A stretch of DNA of 64,000 nt. It comes from Nocardia donostiensis (GTDB taxonomy: Bacteria > Actinomycetota > Actinomycetes > Mycobacteriales > Mycobacteriaceae). The stretch lies in contig NZ_MUKP01000013.1 in the NCBI RefSeq assembly GCF_002081715.1, forward strand, positions 62,001 through 126,000. The letters run 5' to 3'. Of this stretch, positions 12,324 to 22,648 are shown piece by piece; the stretch's first letter is position 1; every line of letters begins with the position of its first letter. The notes beneath the pieces were generated by a model. The model was not told the DNA's origin. It saw only the letters and a program-made list of their open reading frames with translations, and made no database searches. The translations under genes were made by a program, and so were the position numbers.

Positions 12324-13186
12324 CCGGCCACCCGCACCGTTGTCGTCGTGCCCCAGATGGCCAGGCTCAAAAAGAAATCGAGCACGTTCACCAGCACGAT
12401 CGCCGCCCGCACCGCCCGCCCCACGGCCACGCCGACCCCGGCCGGACCACCGGTGGCATGAAAACCGTAGTAGCAGTGGACCAGGATGATCACGAGGGCG
12501 AACACCAGGACCTTGAGGAACGAATACAGCACGTCCTCCGGGGGGAGGAACAGCCCGAAATAGTGGTCGTAGGAACCGCTGGACTGGCCGTTGAAATAGA
12601 TGCTCACCAGCCGGGAAGCGATGAATGTGCCCAGCAGTCCGACCACGTAGAGCGGGACAACGGCAAGGAACCCGGCAATAACCCGGGAGGTGACCAGGAA
12701 CGGGACCCCCGGCACCGCCATCACCTCGAGCGCGTCGATCTCCTCGGAGATGCGCATCGCACCGAGCTGGGCGGTGAACCCGCAGCCCACCGTCGCCGAT
12801 AAGGCCAACGCGGCGACCAGCGGCGCGATCTCACGGGTGTTGATATAGGCGGTGAGGAAACCGGTCAACACCGAGCTGCCCAGTGCGTCGAGCGCCTTGA
12901 ATCCCTGCAATCCGACCACAACACCCACCGAGCCGGACATGAAGACGATCACGCCGATCGTCCCGCCGATCACCGCCAGCGCGCCGCTGCCGAACGTCAC
13001 CTCCGCCAGCAGCCGCATGATCTCCTTGCGGTAATGCAGCGTGGTACGCGGAATCCAGGCGACGGTGCGGGTGTAGAACGACATCTGCTCGCCGGCGCGG
13101 TCGATGACATGCAACGGCGCGCGCAGCACAGCCCCAGCCCGGCGGGCCGTACTGGAAAGGACGGGAACGCGGTAGCCCGACGCCAC
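12320..13186 (-). CDS. yrbEB: MlaE/YrbE-type permease, second subunit
   Basis: 288 residues with about five to six membrane segments. Contains the MlaE-family region with the EID coupling motif (AQLGAMRISEEIDALEVMAVPG, about 152-170), which docks on the ATPase. Forms a heterodimer with YrbEA in the inner membrane as the translocation channel for Mce-delivered lipids. Three bases separate it from yrbEA. Confidence 0.93.
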   Translation of the reverse strand: MASGYRVPVLSSTARRAGAVLRAPLHVIDRAGEQMSFYTRTVAWIPRTTLHYRKEIMRLLAEVTFGSGALAVIGGTIGVIVFMSGSVGVVVGLQGFKALDALGSSVLTGFLTAYINTREIAPLVAALALSATVGCGFTAQLGAMRISEEIDALEVMAVPGVPFLVTSRVIAGFLAVVPLYVVGLLGTFIASRLVSIYFNGQSSGSYDHYFGLFLPPEDVLYSFLKVLVFALVIILVHCYYGFHATGGPAGVGVAVGRAVRAAIVLVNVLDFFLSLAIWGTTTTVRVAG

Positions 13187-13189
13187 CGG

Positions 13190-13984
13190 TCAGGAGCCCT
13201 TGGCCGGAACAACCTGCAGATAGACCAGGGTAAGGATCAGGTTGACGAAAAAAAGCACCAGGAACGTGATCACCACTGATTGGTTCACCGCGTCACCGAC
13301 TCCTTTCGGTCCCCCGCTGGGATGCAGCCCCTTGTACGCGGCGATAACGCCGGCGAGCAGGCCGAAAACAGCTGCTTTGATTTCTCCGATCCACAGGTCT
13401 GGCAGCTGCGCGAGCGCCGAGAACGACGCCAGATAAGCACCCGGCGTCCCGCCTTGCAGCAGCACGTTGAAGAAATATCCACCCGCGATGCCGACCACCG
13501 ACACCAGCCCGTTCAGCAGTAGCGCCACCAGCATCATGCCGAGCACGCGCGGCACCACCAGTCGCTGCACCGGGTCGACGCCGAGCACCTCCATCGCGTC
13601 GATCTCCTCGCGGATGGTGCGCGACCCCAGATCAGCGGCCACCGCGGAACCGGCCGCGCCCGCGATGATCAGCGCCGTCACCACAGGCGCCGCCTGTTGT
13701 ACGGTGGCCAGCACGCTGGTCGCGCCGGTGAACGATTCGGCGCCCAGCTGTTTGATCAGCGACCCGGTTTGCAGCGCGACGACCGCACCGAACGGAATAG
13801 CGACCAAAGCGCTGGGCAGAATCGAAACACTGGCGATGAACCAGGATTGTTCGATGAATTCCCGCCACTGAAACGGTCGGGACAGCGTCTTGCGCACCAC
13901 ATCGAGCAGCAGCGCGAAGATATTGCCTGCCTGAGCAAACCCGGTATCGACCGGATTCCGTAAACGCGCCAGGGCGGTGTTCAC
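13190..13984 (-). CDS. yrbEA: MlaE/YrbE-type permease, first subunit
   Basis: 264 residues starting at GTG. Polytopic membrane protein with the coupling sequence DLGSRTIREEIDAMEVLGVD (about 118-137). Partner of YrbEB. It follows mceG after 21 bases, so ATPase, permease and needle proteins are one transcription unit. Confidence 0.93.
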   Translation of the reverse strand: MNTALARLRNPVDTGFAQAGNIFALLLDVVRKTLSRPFQWREFIEQSWFIASVSILPSALVAIPFGAVVALQTGSLIKQLGAESFTGATSVLATVQQAAPVVTALIIAGAAGSAVAADLGSRTIREEIDAMEVLGVDPVQRLVVPRVLGMMLVALLLNGLVSVVGIAGGYFFNVLLQGGTPGAYLASFSALAQLPDLWIGEIKAAVFGLLAGVIAAYKGLHPSGGPKGVGDAVNQSVVITFLVLFFVNLILTLVYLQVVPAKGS

Positions 13985-14005
13985 GGACGCAGATGTTACC
14001 TGCGA

Positions 14006-15079
14006 TTACCCCTGCGGTGTGTTCTGGCGCACAGTCGTGTCGTCGCCGCCCGGGTAGTTGCTCAGCTGGCTCGTGCTGTAGGACATCACCTGGGTGTCGT
14101 CGTTTTCGGCCAGCGATTCGCGGATCGCGACCTGCGCGGCGTGCGGCAGGGTGTGCATGATCTCGCGGACGCGTTCTTTGCGGCGATGCACCGCCTGGCG
14201 CACCGGCATACCGGGGGTGGCCTTCATCTGCGGAATGATGCCCTCGACCTCTTCGGCGCCGCCGTGGTGATGGCCCGCGTCGACCATCGCCTGCTCGCGC
14301 GCCATCTGCGCCTCGTCCTTTTCTTCGGACATACCGATCGGCCCGATCATGCGGCCGTTGAGGAACTGTTTGACCACCGGCTCCTCGCTGGTCAGCAGCA
14401 CCTCACGCGGGCCGAACATGACCAACTGGCGGCGGAACAGCATGCCGATATTGTCCGGCACGGTACGGGCCAGGTTGATGTTGTGCGTGACGATCAGGAT
14501 CGTGGCGTCGATCTGGGCGTTGATATCGATCAGCAGCTGGCTCAGGTAGGAGGTGCGGACCGGGTCGAGACCCGAGTCGGGCTCGTCGACCAGGATGATC
14601 TGCGGGTCGAGCACCAGCGCACGGGCCAGGCCGGCACGTTTGCGCATACCGCCGGAGATTTCGCCGGGCAGTTTGCCCTCGGCCCCGAGCAGACCGGTCA
14701 GCTCCAGCTTCTCCATGACGATCTTGCGGATCTCCGACTCCGGCTTCTTCGTGTGCTCACGCAACGGGAAGGCGACATTGTCGAAGAGGTTCATCGAGCC
14801 GAACAGCGCACCGTCCTGGAACAGGACGCCGAAGAGCTTGCGGATTTCGTAGAGCTCCTTGTTGGAGCAGGTGGTGATATCGGTGTCACCGATGTAGATC
14901 GAGCCGCGCTCGGGGCGTAGCAGACCGATCAGCGATTTCAGGAACACCGATTTACCCGTACCCGAGGGGCCGAGCAGCGCACTGACTTCACCTGCGGGCA
15001 GGGTGATGGAAACGTCCTGCCAAATCCGTTGTGAACCGAACGATTTGGTTACACTCTCGGTCCTGACCTCGACGCCCAC
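14006..15079 (-). CDS. mceG: Mce transporter ATPase MceG (Mkl)
   Basis: 357-residue ABC ATPase that powers Mce lipid import. Walker A GPSGTGKS (37-44), signature SGGMRKR (142-148), Walker B ILVDEP (162-167), switch His in THN (near 199). The long C-terminal extension after the nucleotide-binding domain (IGPIGMSEEKDEAQMAREQAM) is the MceG hallmark. The GTG at 15079 has GGAGG five bases upstream and gives MGVEV, matching the mycobacterial protein; earlier in-frame GTGs lack a site. In mycobacteria one unlinked mceG serves several mce operons, whereas here it heads one. Confidence 0.94.
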   Translation of the reverse strand: MGVEVRTESVTKSFGSQRIWQDVSITLPAGEVSALLGPSGTGKSVFLKSLIGLLRPERGSIYIGDTDITTCSNKELYEIRKLFGVLFQDGALFGSMNLFDNVAFPLREHTKKPESEIRKIVMEKLELTGLLGAEGKLPGEISGGMRKRAGLARALVLDPQIILVDEPDSGLDPVRTSYLSQLLIDINAQIDATILIVTHNINLARTVPDNIGMLFRRQLVMFGPREVLLTSEEPVVKQFLNGRMIGPIGMSEEKDEAQMAREQAMVDAGHHHGGAEEVEGIIPQMKATPGMPVRQAVHRRKERVREIMHTLPHAAQVAIRESLAENDDTQVMSYSTSQLSNYPGGDDTTVRQNTPQG

Positions 15080-15149
15080 GCCAACCTCCACATTTCTCAG
15101 CGAGCCGCCCACCCGCGATTCCACACACTTTCGATTCGCGGTGCGTCAC

Positions 15150-15175
15150 GTCACAGTGGGTTGGGCCACTGTAAC
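15150..15175 (-). promoter_or_regulatory. Palindrome upstream of mceG (candidate operator)
   Basis: Inverted repeat GTCACAGTGG - six bases - CCACTGTAAC (nine of ten pairs) lies 71 bases before the mceG start in the only gap between the mce operon and rplL. Symmetry and spacing suit a dimeric repressor such as a TetR or GntR protein. No regulator gene is adjacent, so the binder is unknown. Confidence 0.5.
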
Positions 15176-15275
15176 GCATGTGTCCGGTACAGCACACCCC
15201 GGACCTGACCGGGCAGTAACCAGGAAGGCCTTTCGAGAAAATCCTGCGACAGCCGTGCATCGCAGGTGAACACAG

Positions 15276-15307
15276 TAAAACGGGCGGCCCCGAATGGGAC
15301 CGCCCGT
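15276..15307 (-). terminator. Intrinsic terminator after rplL
   Basis: On the minus strand the stem ACGGGCGG...CCGCCCGT with a small internal bulge is followed directly by TTTT. It begins 18 bases after the rplL stop and ends the rplJ-rplL unit. Confidence 0.85.
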
Positions 15308-15325
15308 TCCGGTTCACCGGTCGAA

Positions 15326-15706
15326 TTACTTGACCGTAACCTTGGCGCCTGCGCCTTCCAGCTTTTCCTTGGCGGCGTCGGCGGCTTCCTTGGCAACCTT
15401 CTCCAGGATCGGCTTCGGGGCACCCTCGACCAGGTCCTTGGCTTCCTTCAGACCCAGACCGGAGACGATCTCGCGGACCACCTTGATGACCTGGATCTTC
15501 TTGTCGCCCGCGCCCTCGAGGATGACGTCGAACTCGTCCTGCTCCTCAGCGGCGGCCTCGGGAGCGGCACCCGGAGCAGCGGCGACGGCGGCGACCGGAG
15601 CAGCCGCGGTGACCTCGAACTTCTCCTCGAACTTCTTCACGAAGTCCGAGAGCTCCAGCAGGGTCATGTTGCCGAAGGTCTCGAGCAGTTCGTCGACGTT
15701 GGCCAT
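15326..15706 (-). CDS. rplL: 50S ribosomal protein L7/L12
   Basis: 126 residues. N-terminal dimerisation helices ([23 protein letters not shown]), Ala-rich hinge (about 36-52) and the conserved C-terminal factor-binding domain ([21 protein letters not shown]). Stalk protein recruiting elongation factors. Follows rplJ after 72 bases, with AAGGACAC as ribosome-binding site. Confidence 0.98.
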   Translation of the reverse strand: MANVDELLETFGNMTLLELSDFVKKFEEKFEVTAAAPVAAVAAAPGAAPEAAAEEQDEFDVILEGAGDKKIQVIKVVREIVSGLGLKEAKDLVEGAPKPILEKVAKEAADAAKEKLEGAGAKVTVK

Positions 15707-15778
15707 AATCGTGTCCTTTCGATAGTTGATGTCTGTGCGGGCGGGCCTGCGGCCGTCCCGCGGAGGGGTTTGCGGTGG

Positions 15779-16319
15779 TTACTCCGCGGCGGCGTCGCTG
15801 CCTTCGGCCTGCTTCTTCTCCTGCAGCGCGGCGGCCAGGCGGGCCACCTGCGAGGCGGGAGCGTTGAACAGACCGGCAGCCTTGGCCATATTGCCCTTCA
15901 GGGCGCCCGCCAGCTTGGCCAGCAACACCTCGCGGGACTCCAGGTCGGCGATCTTCTCGACCTCGGCCACGGACAGCGCGTTGCCGTCCATGTAGCCGCC
16001 CTTGATGACGAGCGCCTTGTGGTCCTTGGCGAAGGTCTTCAGCGCCTTCGCCGCGTTGACCGGTTCGCCCTCGATGAAGGCGATCGCGGTCGGCCCGACG
16101 AACAGGTCGTCCAGACCTTCCACACCGGCCTCGGCAGCAGCGCGCTTGACCAAGGTGTTCTTGGCGACGGAGTACGTGGCCTCGGTGCCGAGCGCGCGGC
16201 GCAGTTCGGTCAGAGCACCGACGGACAGGCCACGGTATTCCGTGATCACGGTGGCCGTCGAGTTCCGGAACTGTTCAGCGATCTCCGCAACCGCGGTGAC
16301 CTTCTCGGGTTTCGCCATA
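15779..16319 (-). CDS. rplJ: 50S ribosomal protein L10
   Basis: 180 residues ([17 protein letters not shown] to the Ala/Glu tail), base of the ribosomal stalk that binds L7/L12 dimers and the repressor of its own operon. The ATG at 16319 follows GAGGAGGCGAAGT; an upstream in-frame extension lies inside the structured leader and is not coding. Confidence 0.97.
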
Positions 16320-16329
16320 CTTCGCCTCC

Positions 16330-16530
16330 TCTCTGATGGTCGGTTCGTCTGTGCACTACCGATCAGAGGACGGCGAAACAACAAACGCCCCGAACGCAGA
16401 GCGTTCCGGGGCGCAACAGGAAATATCGAACCACGAAATCGTAGCCGACTCCCAGCCTCGGCTCTCCCTGCGTGGGCCGCCGGCACTCTCGCCGGACCTT
16501 CGACCGATCCCATACGGAATCAGCGACCAA
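16330..16530 (-). ncRNA. Ribosomal protein L10 leader region
   Basis: The 413 bases between rplA and rplJ lack a gene but are rich in inverted repeats on the minus strand, as expected for the L10 leader that L10(L12) binds to repress translation of its own messenger. Visible stems are a GC-rich one near 16470-16500 and the terminator-like hairpin at 16386-16413. Boundaries are approximate; assignment rests on position and structure, not a covariance match. Confidence 0.65.
16375..16413 (-). terminator. Attenuator-like hairpin in the L10 leader
   Basis: On the minus strand a perfect 12-pair stem (CGCCCCGGAACGC / GCGTTCGGGGCG, three-base loop) is followed by TTTGTTGTTT, i.e. a complete intrinsic terminator, 56 bases before the rplJ start. 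It could attenuate or set the rplJL transcript level. Confidence 0.75.
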
Positions 16531-16674
16531 CGGTCTTCGGTAGAACGGATTGGGTAGCGATCGAACATGTCGATAACTGCCGTTAAGAGTACCTGGACAT
16601 GCCACCATCTGGCAAAACGGGGTATCGAAGCCAGGCGGCGCCCGCCAGATCCTCCTCTTGGGAGGCCGGATATG

Positions 16675-16714
16675 CCGAGCGGCGGGAGCGTGCAATGACG
16701 CTCCCGCTGCTCGG
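16675..16714 (-). terminator. Strong hairpin downstream of rplA
   Basis: A 17-pair stem with one mismatch (arms CCGAGCGGCGGGAGCGT and ACGCTCCCGCTGCTCGG) starts 19 bases after the rplA stop. No U-run follows, so it is either a weak intrinsic terminator or an RNA-stabilising structure separating the rplKA and rplJL transcripts. Confidence 0.65.
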
Positions 16715-16732
16715 CGGTGTTCGGGGTCTCGC

Positions 16733-17446
16733 TTACGCGTCCTCGTCCAGGAGGTTGCGGGTGCGGTTCGGGTCCACCGGGATGCCCGGTCCGGTGTTCG
16801 TCGAAACCGTCACCTTCTTGACGTAGCGGCCCTTGGCGGTAGACGGCTTGGCACGCAGGATCTCCTCCAGCGCGGCGCCGTAGTTCTCCACCAGCTTGGT
16901 GTCGTCGAAGGACGCCTTGCCGATCACGAAGTGCAGGTTGGCCTGCTTGTCCACGCGGAAGTTGATCTTGCCGCCCTTGATGTCGGCGACCGCCTTGGTG
17001 ACATCGGTGGTGACCGTGCCGGTCTTCGGGTTCGGCATCAGGCCACGCGGGCCGAGGACACGCGCGATACGGCCGACCTTGGCCATCTGGTCCGGAGTGG
17101 CGATCGCGGCATCGAAATCGAGCCAGCCGCCCTGGATACGCTCGATCAGGTCCTCCGCGCCCACGGCGTCGGCACCAGCGGCTTCGGCCTCGGCCGCCTT
17201 CTGACCGGCCGCGAACACGATGACTCGGGCGGTTTTACCGGTGCCGTGCGGCAGGTTGACCGTGCCGCGCACCATCTGATCGGCCTTACGGGGATCCACA
17301 CCCAGGCGGACGGCGACCTCGACGGTCGCGTCGGTCTTGGTGGTGGCGGTCTCCTTGGCCAGCCGAGCGGCGGCGAGCGGGGAGTAGAGCGTGCTGCGAT
17401 CGACCTTCTCGGCCGCGGCGAGGTATGCCTTGCTTCGTTTTGCCAT
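16733..17446 (-). CDS. rplA: 50S ribosomal protein L1
   Basis: 237 residues ([16 protein letters not shown]). Binds 23S rRNA at the L1 stalk and generally represses the rplKA messenger. Canonical family motifs include [18 protein letters not shown] and [12 protein letters not shown]. Follows rplK by 77 bases with AAGGACA as ribosome-binding site. Confidence 0.98.
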   Translation of the reverse strand: MAKRSKAYLAAAEKVDRSTLYSPLAAARLAKETATTKTDATVEVAVRLGVDPRKADQMVRGTVNLPHGTGKTARVIVFAAGQKAAEAEAAGADAVGAEDLIERIQGGWLDFDAAIATPDQMAKVGRIARVLGPRGLMPNPKTGTVTTDVTKAVADIKGGKINFRVDKQANLHFVIGKASFDDTKLVENYGAALEEILRAKPSTAKGRYVKKVTVSTNTGPGIPVDPNRTRNLLDEDA

Positions 17447-17523
17447 GTTCAGTCTGTCCTTGGGTAGTCTGGTTCAGCTGTGGTAACCGGGCCTGGCCGG
17501 CCCTCCCACCTGCACGCCGGGAC

Positions 17524-17958
17524 TCAGCCCTCGATGGTGATGCCCATCGAGCGCGCGGTGCCCGCAATGATCTTGGCGGCCTGATCGATATCGTTGGCGT
17601 TCAGATCTTCCTGCTTGGTCTTGGCGATCTCACGCACCTGGTCCATGGTCACCTTCGCGACCTTGTTGCGGTGCGGTTCGGGGGAGCCCTTCTGCACACC
17701 GGCAGCCTTGAGCAGCAGCTTGGCGGCAGGCGGCGTCTTCAGTTTGAAGTCGAAGGACCGGTCCTCGTACACCGAGATCTCGACCGGGACGACGTTGCCG
17801 CGCTGCGACTCGGTCGCGGCGTTGTACGCCTTGCAGAACTCCATGATGTTGACGCCGTGCTGGCCGAGCGCCGGACCCACCGGAGGGGCGGGGTTGGCTT
17901 GGCCTGCCTGGATCTGAAGCTTGATGATCCCGGCGAGCTTCTTCTTCTTGGGGGGCAT
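17524..17958 (-). CDS. rplK: 50S ribosomal protein L11
   Basis: 144 residues. N-terminal domain begins [16 protein letters not shown] and has the [20 protein letters not shown] signature; the C-terminal rRNA-binding domain ends [11 protein letters not shown]. Part of the GTPase-associated centre and of the stringent-response machinery. The ATG at 17958 follows AGGAAGAAAG; the longer open frame upstream is not coding. Confidence 0.98.
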   Translation of the reverse strand: MPPKKKKLAGIIKLQIQAGQANPAPPVGPALGQHGVNIMEFCKAYNAATESQRGNVVPVEISVYEDRSFDFKLKTPPAAKLLLKAAGVQKGSPEPHRNKVAKVTMDQVREIAKTKQEDLNANDIDQAAKIIAGTARSMGITIEG

Positions 17959-18047
17959 CTTTCTTCCTAAGTTTTTCTGGTGTGTGCGTGTTCCTTGCTG
18001 ATTGCAAGACCGGACCCGGAACATCCCGGGCAGGGCGATACCGCCGC

Positions 18048-19332
<1,285 letters not shown>

Positions 19333-19441
19333 GCCGCCTCCTCGCTTCGCTCGGAGCCGCCGTGCGCGATGCGCGCTGTGCCAATGGCTCGCTCGCTACG
19401 CTCGCTCACGTCGATCCTCTCTCCGTCGCTGGCATCCAGGG

Positions 19442-19514
<73 letters not shown>

Positions 19515-19753
19515 TCGGCTGGTCGGACTCGCGAACGTAGTTCCAGCCCAGCCACATGTGCTGTATTCAGTTGTCGCGTTCCGGTGTCACACAACACGCG
19601 CGCTGCCCCGGCATTTGCCGGCCCCGTCGGCGAAGCGTTTCACCCTCCGCCAGGAACCAGCCTTGCAGAGCAGCGCGCATCGGCTGGTGACCCCAGAAAC
19701 CCGAGTGTACGGCACGGTCACCGTCAATAGCGAATCCGGGTCGCCGGTCCAGG

Positions 19754-20830
19754 TCAGGACAGCTGGACGGTGGCAGTGGCGCGGCCGAAGATCTTGCGTC
19801 CACCCGATTTGGCGACGATCGCGACGACAGCGGTCCTGGCTTCCGGATCGACGGATTTGACCTTACCGGTGTACTCGATCTCGGCGGGCTGTTCGGCGCC
19901 GACGAAGACGGGGCTGGTGAACCGGACGTTGTACTCCTTCACCGCGCCGGGATCGCCGAGCCAGGAGGTGACGAAACCGCCACCGAGCCCCATGGTGAGC
20001 ATGCCGTGCGCGACGACGTCGTCGAGGCCGACGAGTTCGACGATCTCGTCACTCCAGTGGATGGGGTTGGCGTCACCGGAAACGCCCGCGTAGTTCACCA
20101 GATCGCCGCGGGTGAGCCGGACGGTACGCGGCGGCAGTTCATCACCTGCCTGCACGTCGTCGAAGCTGATGGCGTGCTTGCTCGGCGCGATCTCGGGCAC
20201 GTGCACAACCGGCTCCGCCGGCGCGGCAGGCGGGGACGTGCGGGGATGCGAATCGGGCACACCGGCGCCCACACCGCTCATGAGGACGAGGACGTTGCCC
20301 ACGGCGTCGGCGATGTTGGGGTCGATATCGCCGCCGCTGCGGCCGACGAGCGTGGTGTAGGTGGTGAGCACCAGTTCGTCACGCTGATCGGTGACGATGT
20401 TCTTGGTGACGATGATGTCGCCGCCGAACGCCTGACGGAACGAGTGCAGGTAGACATCACAGGTCAACTGGTCGCCGACCTGGATAGGCCGGTGGAATTC
20501 CAGGATCTGGTCGGTCTGCATGATCTGGCTCAAGTCGTAGCCGGTGACGACTTCTTCGAAGAGTTTGCGCTGCGCCAGGATCCCGATCAGGGAGATGAAG
20601 GTGACCGGGGCGAGCAGATTGTCGTAGCCGTACTCCTGCGCGGCGTCTTCGTCCCAGTGCACCGGATGGTTGTCCTGCACCGCGCGGGCGTATTCACGCA
20701 CCTTTTCACGGCCGACCTCGTAGTAGTCGTCGGCGCGGTAGTGGTGACCGACCATCGCTGCCGCGTTTGCGGCCGGGTCGAGTTCTTCGCCGGTCGCGAC
20801 CGCTTCCTCTGTACCGGTGTTGATTGTCAC
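19754..20830 (-). CDS. hadAB: Fused (3R)-hydroxyacyl-ACP dehydratase HadA-HadB
   Basis: 358 residues holding two hotdog domains. Residues about 25-165 match HadA (YARAVQDNHPVHWDEDAA, AQEYGYDNLLAPVTF) and about 215-356 match HadB, with the MaoC catalytic segment GDANPIHWSDE followed by DDVVAHGMLTMG. A Pro/Ala linker (about 196-212) joins them. The enzyme dehydrates beta-hydroxyacyl-ACP in the FAS-II cycle that elongates mycolic acid precursors. In mycobacteria hadA, hadB and hadC are separate genes after rpmG; here A and B are one chain and no hadC follows. Start ATG at 20830 is within MTINTGTEE, an alternative upstream start is not visible. Confidence 0.9.
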   Translation of the reverse strand: MTINTGTEEAVATGEELDPAANAAAMVGHHYRADDYYEVGREKVREYARAVQDNHPVHWDEDAAQEYGYDNLLAPVTFISLIGILAQRKLFEEVVTGYDLSQIMQTDQILEFHRPIQVGDQLTCDVYLHSFRQAFGGDIIVTKNIVTDQRDELVLTTYTTLVGRSGGDIDPNIADAVGNVLVLMSGVGAGVPDSHPRTSPPAAPAEPVVHVPEIAPSKHAISFDDVQAGDELPPRTVRLTRGDLVNYAGVSGDANPIHWSDEIVELVGLDDVVAHGMLTMGLGGGFVTSWLGDPGAVKEYNVRFTSPVFVGAEQPAEIEYTGKVKSVDPEARTAVVAIVAKSGGRKIFGRATATVQLS

Positions 20831-20989
20831 GGGAGGACTGTACCTATCTGACCCCGCAAGCCCGGAGTCGGCGGAGCGTTCGCCACCGCGGACATCGATC
20901 CGCCGAATCCGGACCGGGAGAACGCGGAGACCGGAGGCAGCGGCCTCCGGTCGTCATTCACGCCGCGTGGCAGCGTAACGCGAGGAAAT

Positions 20990-21160
20990 CTAGCGGGATT
21001 CGCGGTGAGCCCGGTGGGTCCCGCAGTTCGGGCAGAACTTCTTCAGTTCCAGCCGGTCCGGATCGTTACGCCGGTTCTTCTTGGTGATGTAGTTGCGGTG
21101 CTTGCACTGCTCGCAGGCCAAGGTGATCTTTGGCCGGACATCGGTGGACTTCGCGGCCAC
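20990..21160 (-). CDS. rpmG: 50S ribosomal protein L33 (zinc-binding type)
   Basis: 56 residues from a GTG (GAAAGAAGG upstream): [18 protein letters not shown]...[13 protein letters not shown]. Both CxxC pairs are kept, so this is the zinc-containing form; a zinc-independent paralogue may be elsewhere. Lies between tRNA-Met and hadAB. Confidence 0.96.
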
Positions 21161-21204
21161 GATATGCCTTCTTTCCGGTACCTGATGGGCTTGATCGGTT
21201 GTGG

Positions 21205-21277
21205 TAGCGATGGCCGGACTTGAACCGGCGACACAACGATTATGAGTCGTTTGCTCTACCGACTGAGCTACACCGCC
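21205..21277 (-). tRNA. metT: tRNA-Met (CAT, elongator type)
   Basis: Cloverleaf with acceptor GGCGGTG pairing CATCGCT including G-U pairs, anticodon loop CTCATAA (CAT), T-loop GGTTCAAGTCC. The paired first position of the acceptor stem argues for elongator rather than initiator. Confidence 0.95.
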
Positions 21278-21359
21278 ACGGCGTCGCATTGCGATGGCGC
21301 CGCGCCCTACCTCGGGAAGACCCAGAGATGCCGAGTCGGTCACCACCGGCAATCCGGCG

Positions 21360-21432
21360 AGCCCCCTAACGGAATCGAACCGTTGACCTTTTCCTTACCA
21401 TGGAAACGCTCTGCCGACTGAGCTAAGGGGGC
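21360..21432 (-). tRNA. thrT: tRNA-Thr (GGT)
   Basis: Cloverleaf with perfect acceptor GCCCCCT/AGGGGGC, anticodon stem TTTCC/GGAAA around ATGGTAA (anticodon GGT), T-arm GGTTCGATTCC. Cotranscribed with tRNA-Met and rpmG by position. Confidence 0.96.
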
Positions 21433-21660
21433 GCGACTTGCCTCACTCCGGCCCGAGAGAACTCGACTCCGGAGCGGCGAAGTCTTGAACGAGATTACAC
21501 ACTTATCGCCGAGAGCTCCAAATTACCAGCTCAGGACCGGTTTCCTGGGGGCTGCCTCCGATCACTGGCCGGCAATCGCGCAATCGCGGAACGTTGCTGA
21601 ACGGATCCCACCGGCAAGGCCACCAATCGAAACACAATACGAATACCCGCACGGATACGG

Positions 21661-21713
21661 CGGCCGAACACAAACGAGCGGGCGAGCTGTGCATACACAA
21701 CTCGCCCGCTCGT
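21661..21713 (-). terminator. Intrinsic terminator after tRNA-Tyr
   Basis: A perfect 13-pair stem (ACGAGCGGGCGAG at 21674-21686 and its complement at 21701-21713) lies eight bases after the 3' end of tRNA-Tyr. On the minus strand it is followed by TTTGTGTTC. Confidence 0.8.
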
Positions 21714-21720
21714 GATCCGG

Positions 21721-21803
21721 TGGCAGGTGTAGGATTCGAACCTACGTAGGCTTTCACCGACAGATTTACAGTCTGCTCCCATTGGCCGCTCGGGCAACCT
21801 GCC
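21721..21803 (-). tRNA. tyrT: tRNA-Tyr (GTA)
   Basis: Class II tRNA of 83 bases: acceptor GGCAGGT/ACCTGCC, anticodon GTA in CTGTAAA, long variable arm, T-arm GGTTCGAATCC, discriminator A. Divergent from yajQ; it ends in its own terminator, so it is transcribed separately from thrT. Confidence 0.96.
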
Positions 21804-22017
21804 GTCGCGCTTTCCGGCGCGCTGAGCAGAATACAACGAACCCACACCCCCAATGCAAACCGGCTGGCTGTCGGCCCGGCAGAGTTGCCGTCGGTGCTGC
21901 TGCGGGAACAGCCACTCGGGTACGGATACTCCAGGCACGACCACTCCCCTGTACAACTATGGGTACGAACCCACCGGTGCCGTTCGAGCCGCCGGAGACG
22001 TCAGACAGGAGCACAGT

Positions 22018-22509
22018 GTGGCCGATTCGTCGTTCGATGTCGTCAGCAAGGTCGACCGTCAGGAGGTCGACAACGCCCTGCATCAGGCGGAGAAGGAACT
22101 GAACACCCGTTACGACTTCCGCGGCACCGGGGCGACGATCGAATGGTCCGGTGAGGACAAGATCGTCTTGAGCGCGGAAGCCGAGGAACGGGTCAAAGCC
22201 GCGTTGGAGGTTTTCAAAGAAAAGCTGATCCGGCGTGATATTTCCCTCAAAGCGTTCGACGCGGGCGAACCGGCCGCTTCCGGCAAGACCTACAAGATCA
22301 CCGGCACGCTGGTGCAGGGGATCGACTCCGAGCGCGCGAAGAAGATCTCCAAGAAAATCCGCGACGAAGGCCCCAAGGGCGTCAAGGCGCAGATCCAGGG
22401 CGATGAACTACGGGTGAGCAGTAAGAAGCGCGACGACCTGCAAGCAGTGATCTCCCTACTGAAAAACGAGGATTTCGGGATCGCGCTGCAGTTCGTCAAC
22501 TACCGCTAA
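22018..22509 (+). CDS. yajQ: YajQ family nucleotide-binding protein
   Basis: 163 residues beginning [20 protein letters not shown], with the two ferredoxin-like halves of the UPF0234/YajQ family ([47 protein letters not shown]). Some family members bind cyclic di-GMP or nucleic acid; the role here is unknown. GTG start with AGGAG six bases upstream; a longer in-frame extension would run into the tRNA promoter area. Confidence 0.92.
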   Translation: MADSSFDVVSKVDRQEVDNALHQAEKELNTRYDFRGTGATIEWSGEDKIVLSAEAEERVKAALEVFKEKLIRRDISLKAFDAGEPAASGKTYKITGTLVQGIDSERAKKISKKIRDEGPKGVKAQIQGDELRVSSKKRDDLQAVISLLKNEDFGIALQFVNYR

Positions 22510-22510
22510 G

Positions 22511-22579
22511 CGTGCGTACCTCCGCATTCGCTCCAGCCGTGCGCTCCGTGCGTACCTCCGCATTCGCTCCAGCCGTGCG
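22511..22579 (+). repeat. Tandem duplication (36-bp period) of a dispersed repeat
   Basis: Two copies of a 33-base sequence containing GTACCTCCGCATTCGCTCC begin at 22511 and 22547, directly after the yajQ stop. Related copies in the opposite orientation are at 46810-46830, 48333-48366 and 48441-48464. Confidence 0.8.
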
Positions 22580-22648
22580 GCCTGCGTACACGCCCCGCAT
22601 CCGATCCATCAGAGGCGATCGGCGGATGGGCTACGCCCAGGGCGCTTA

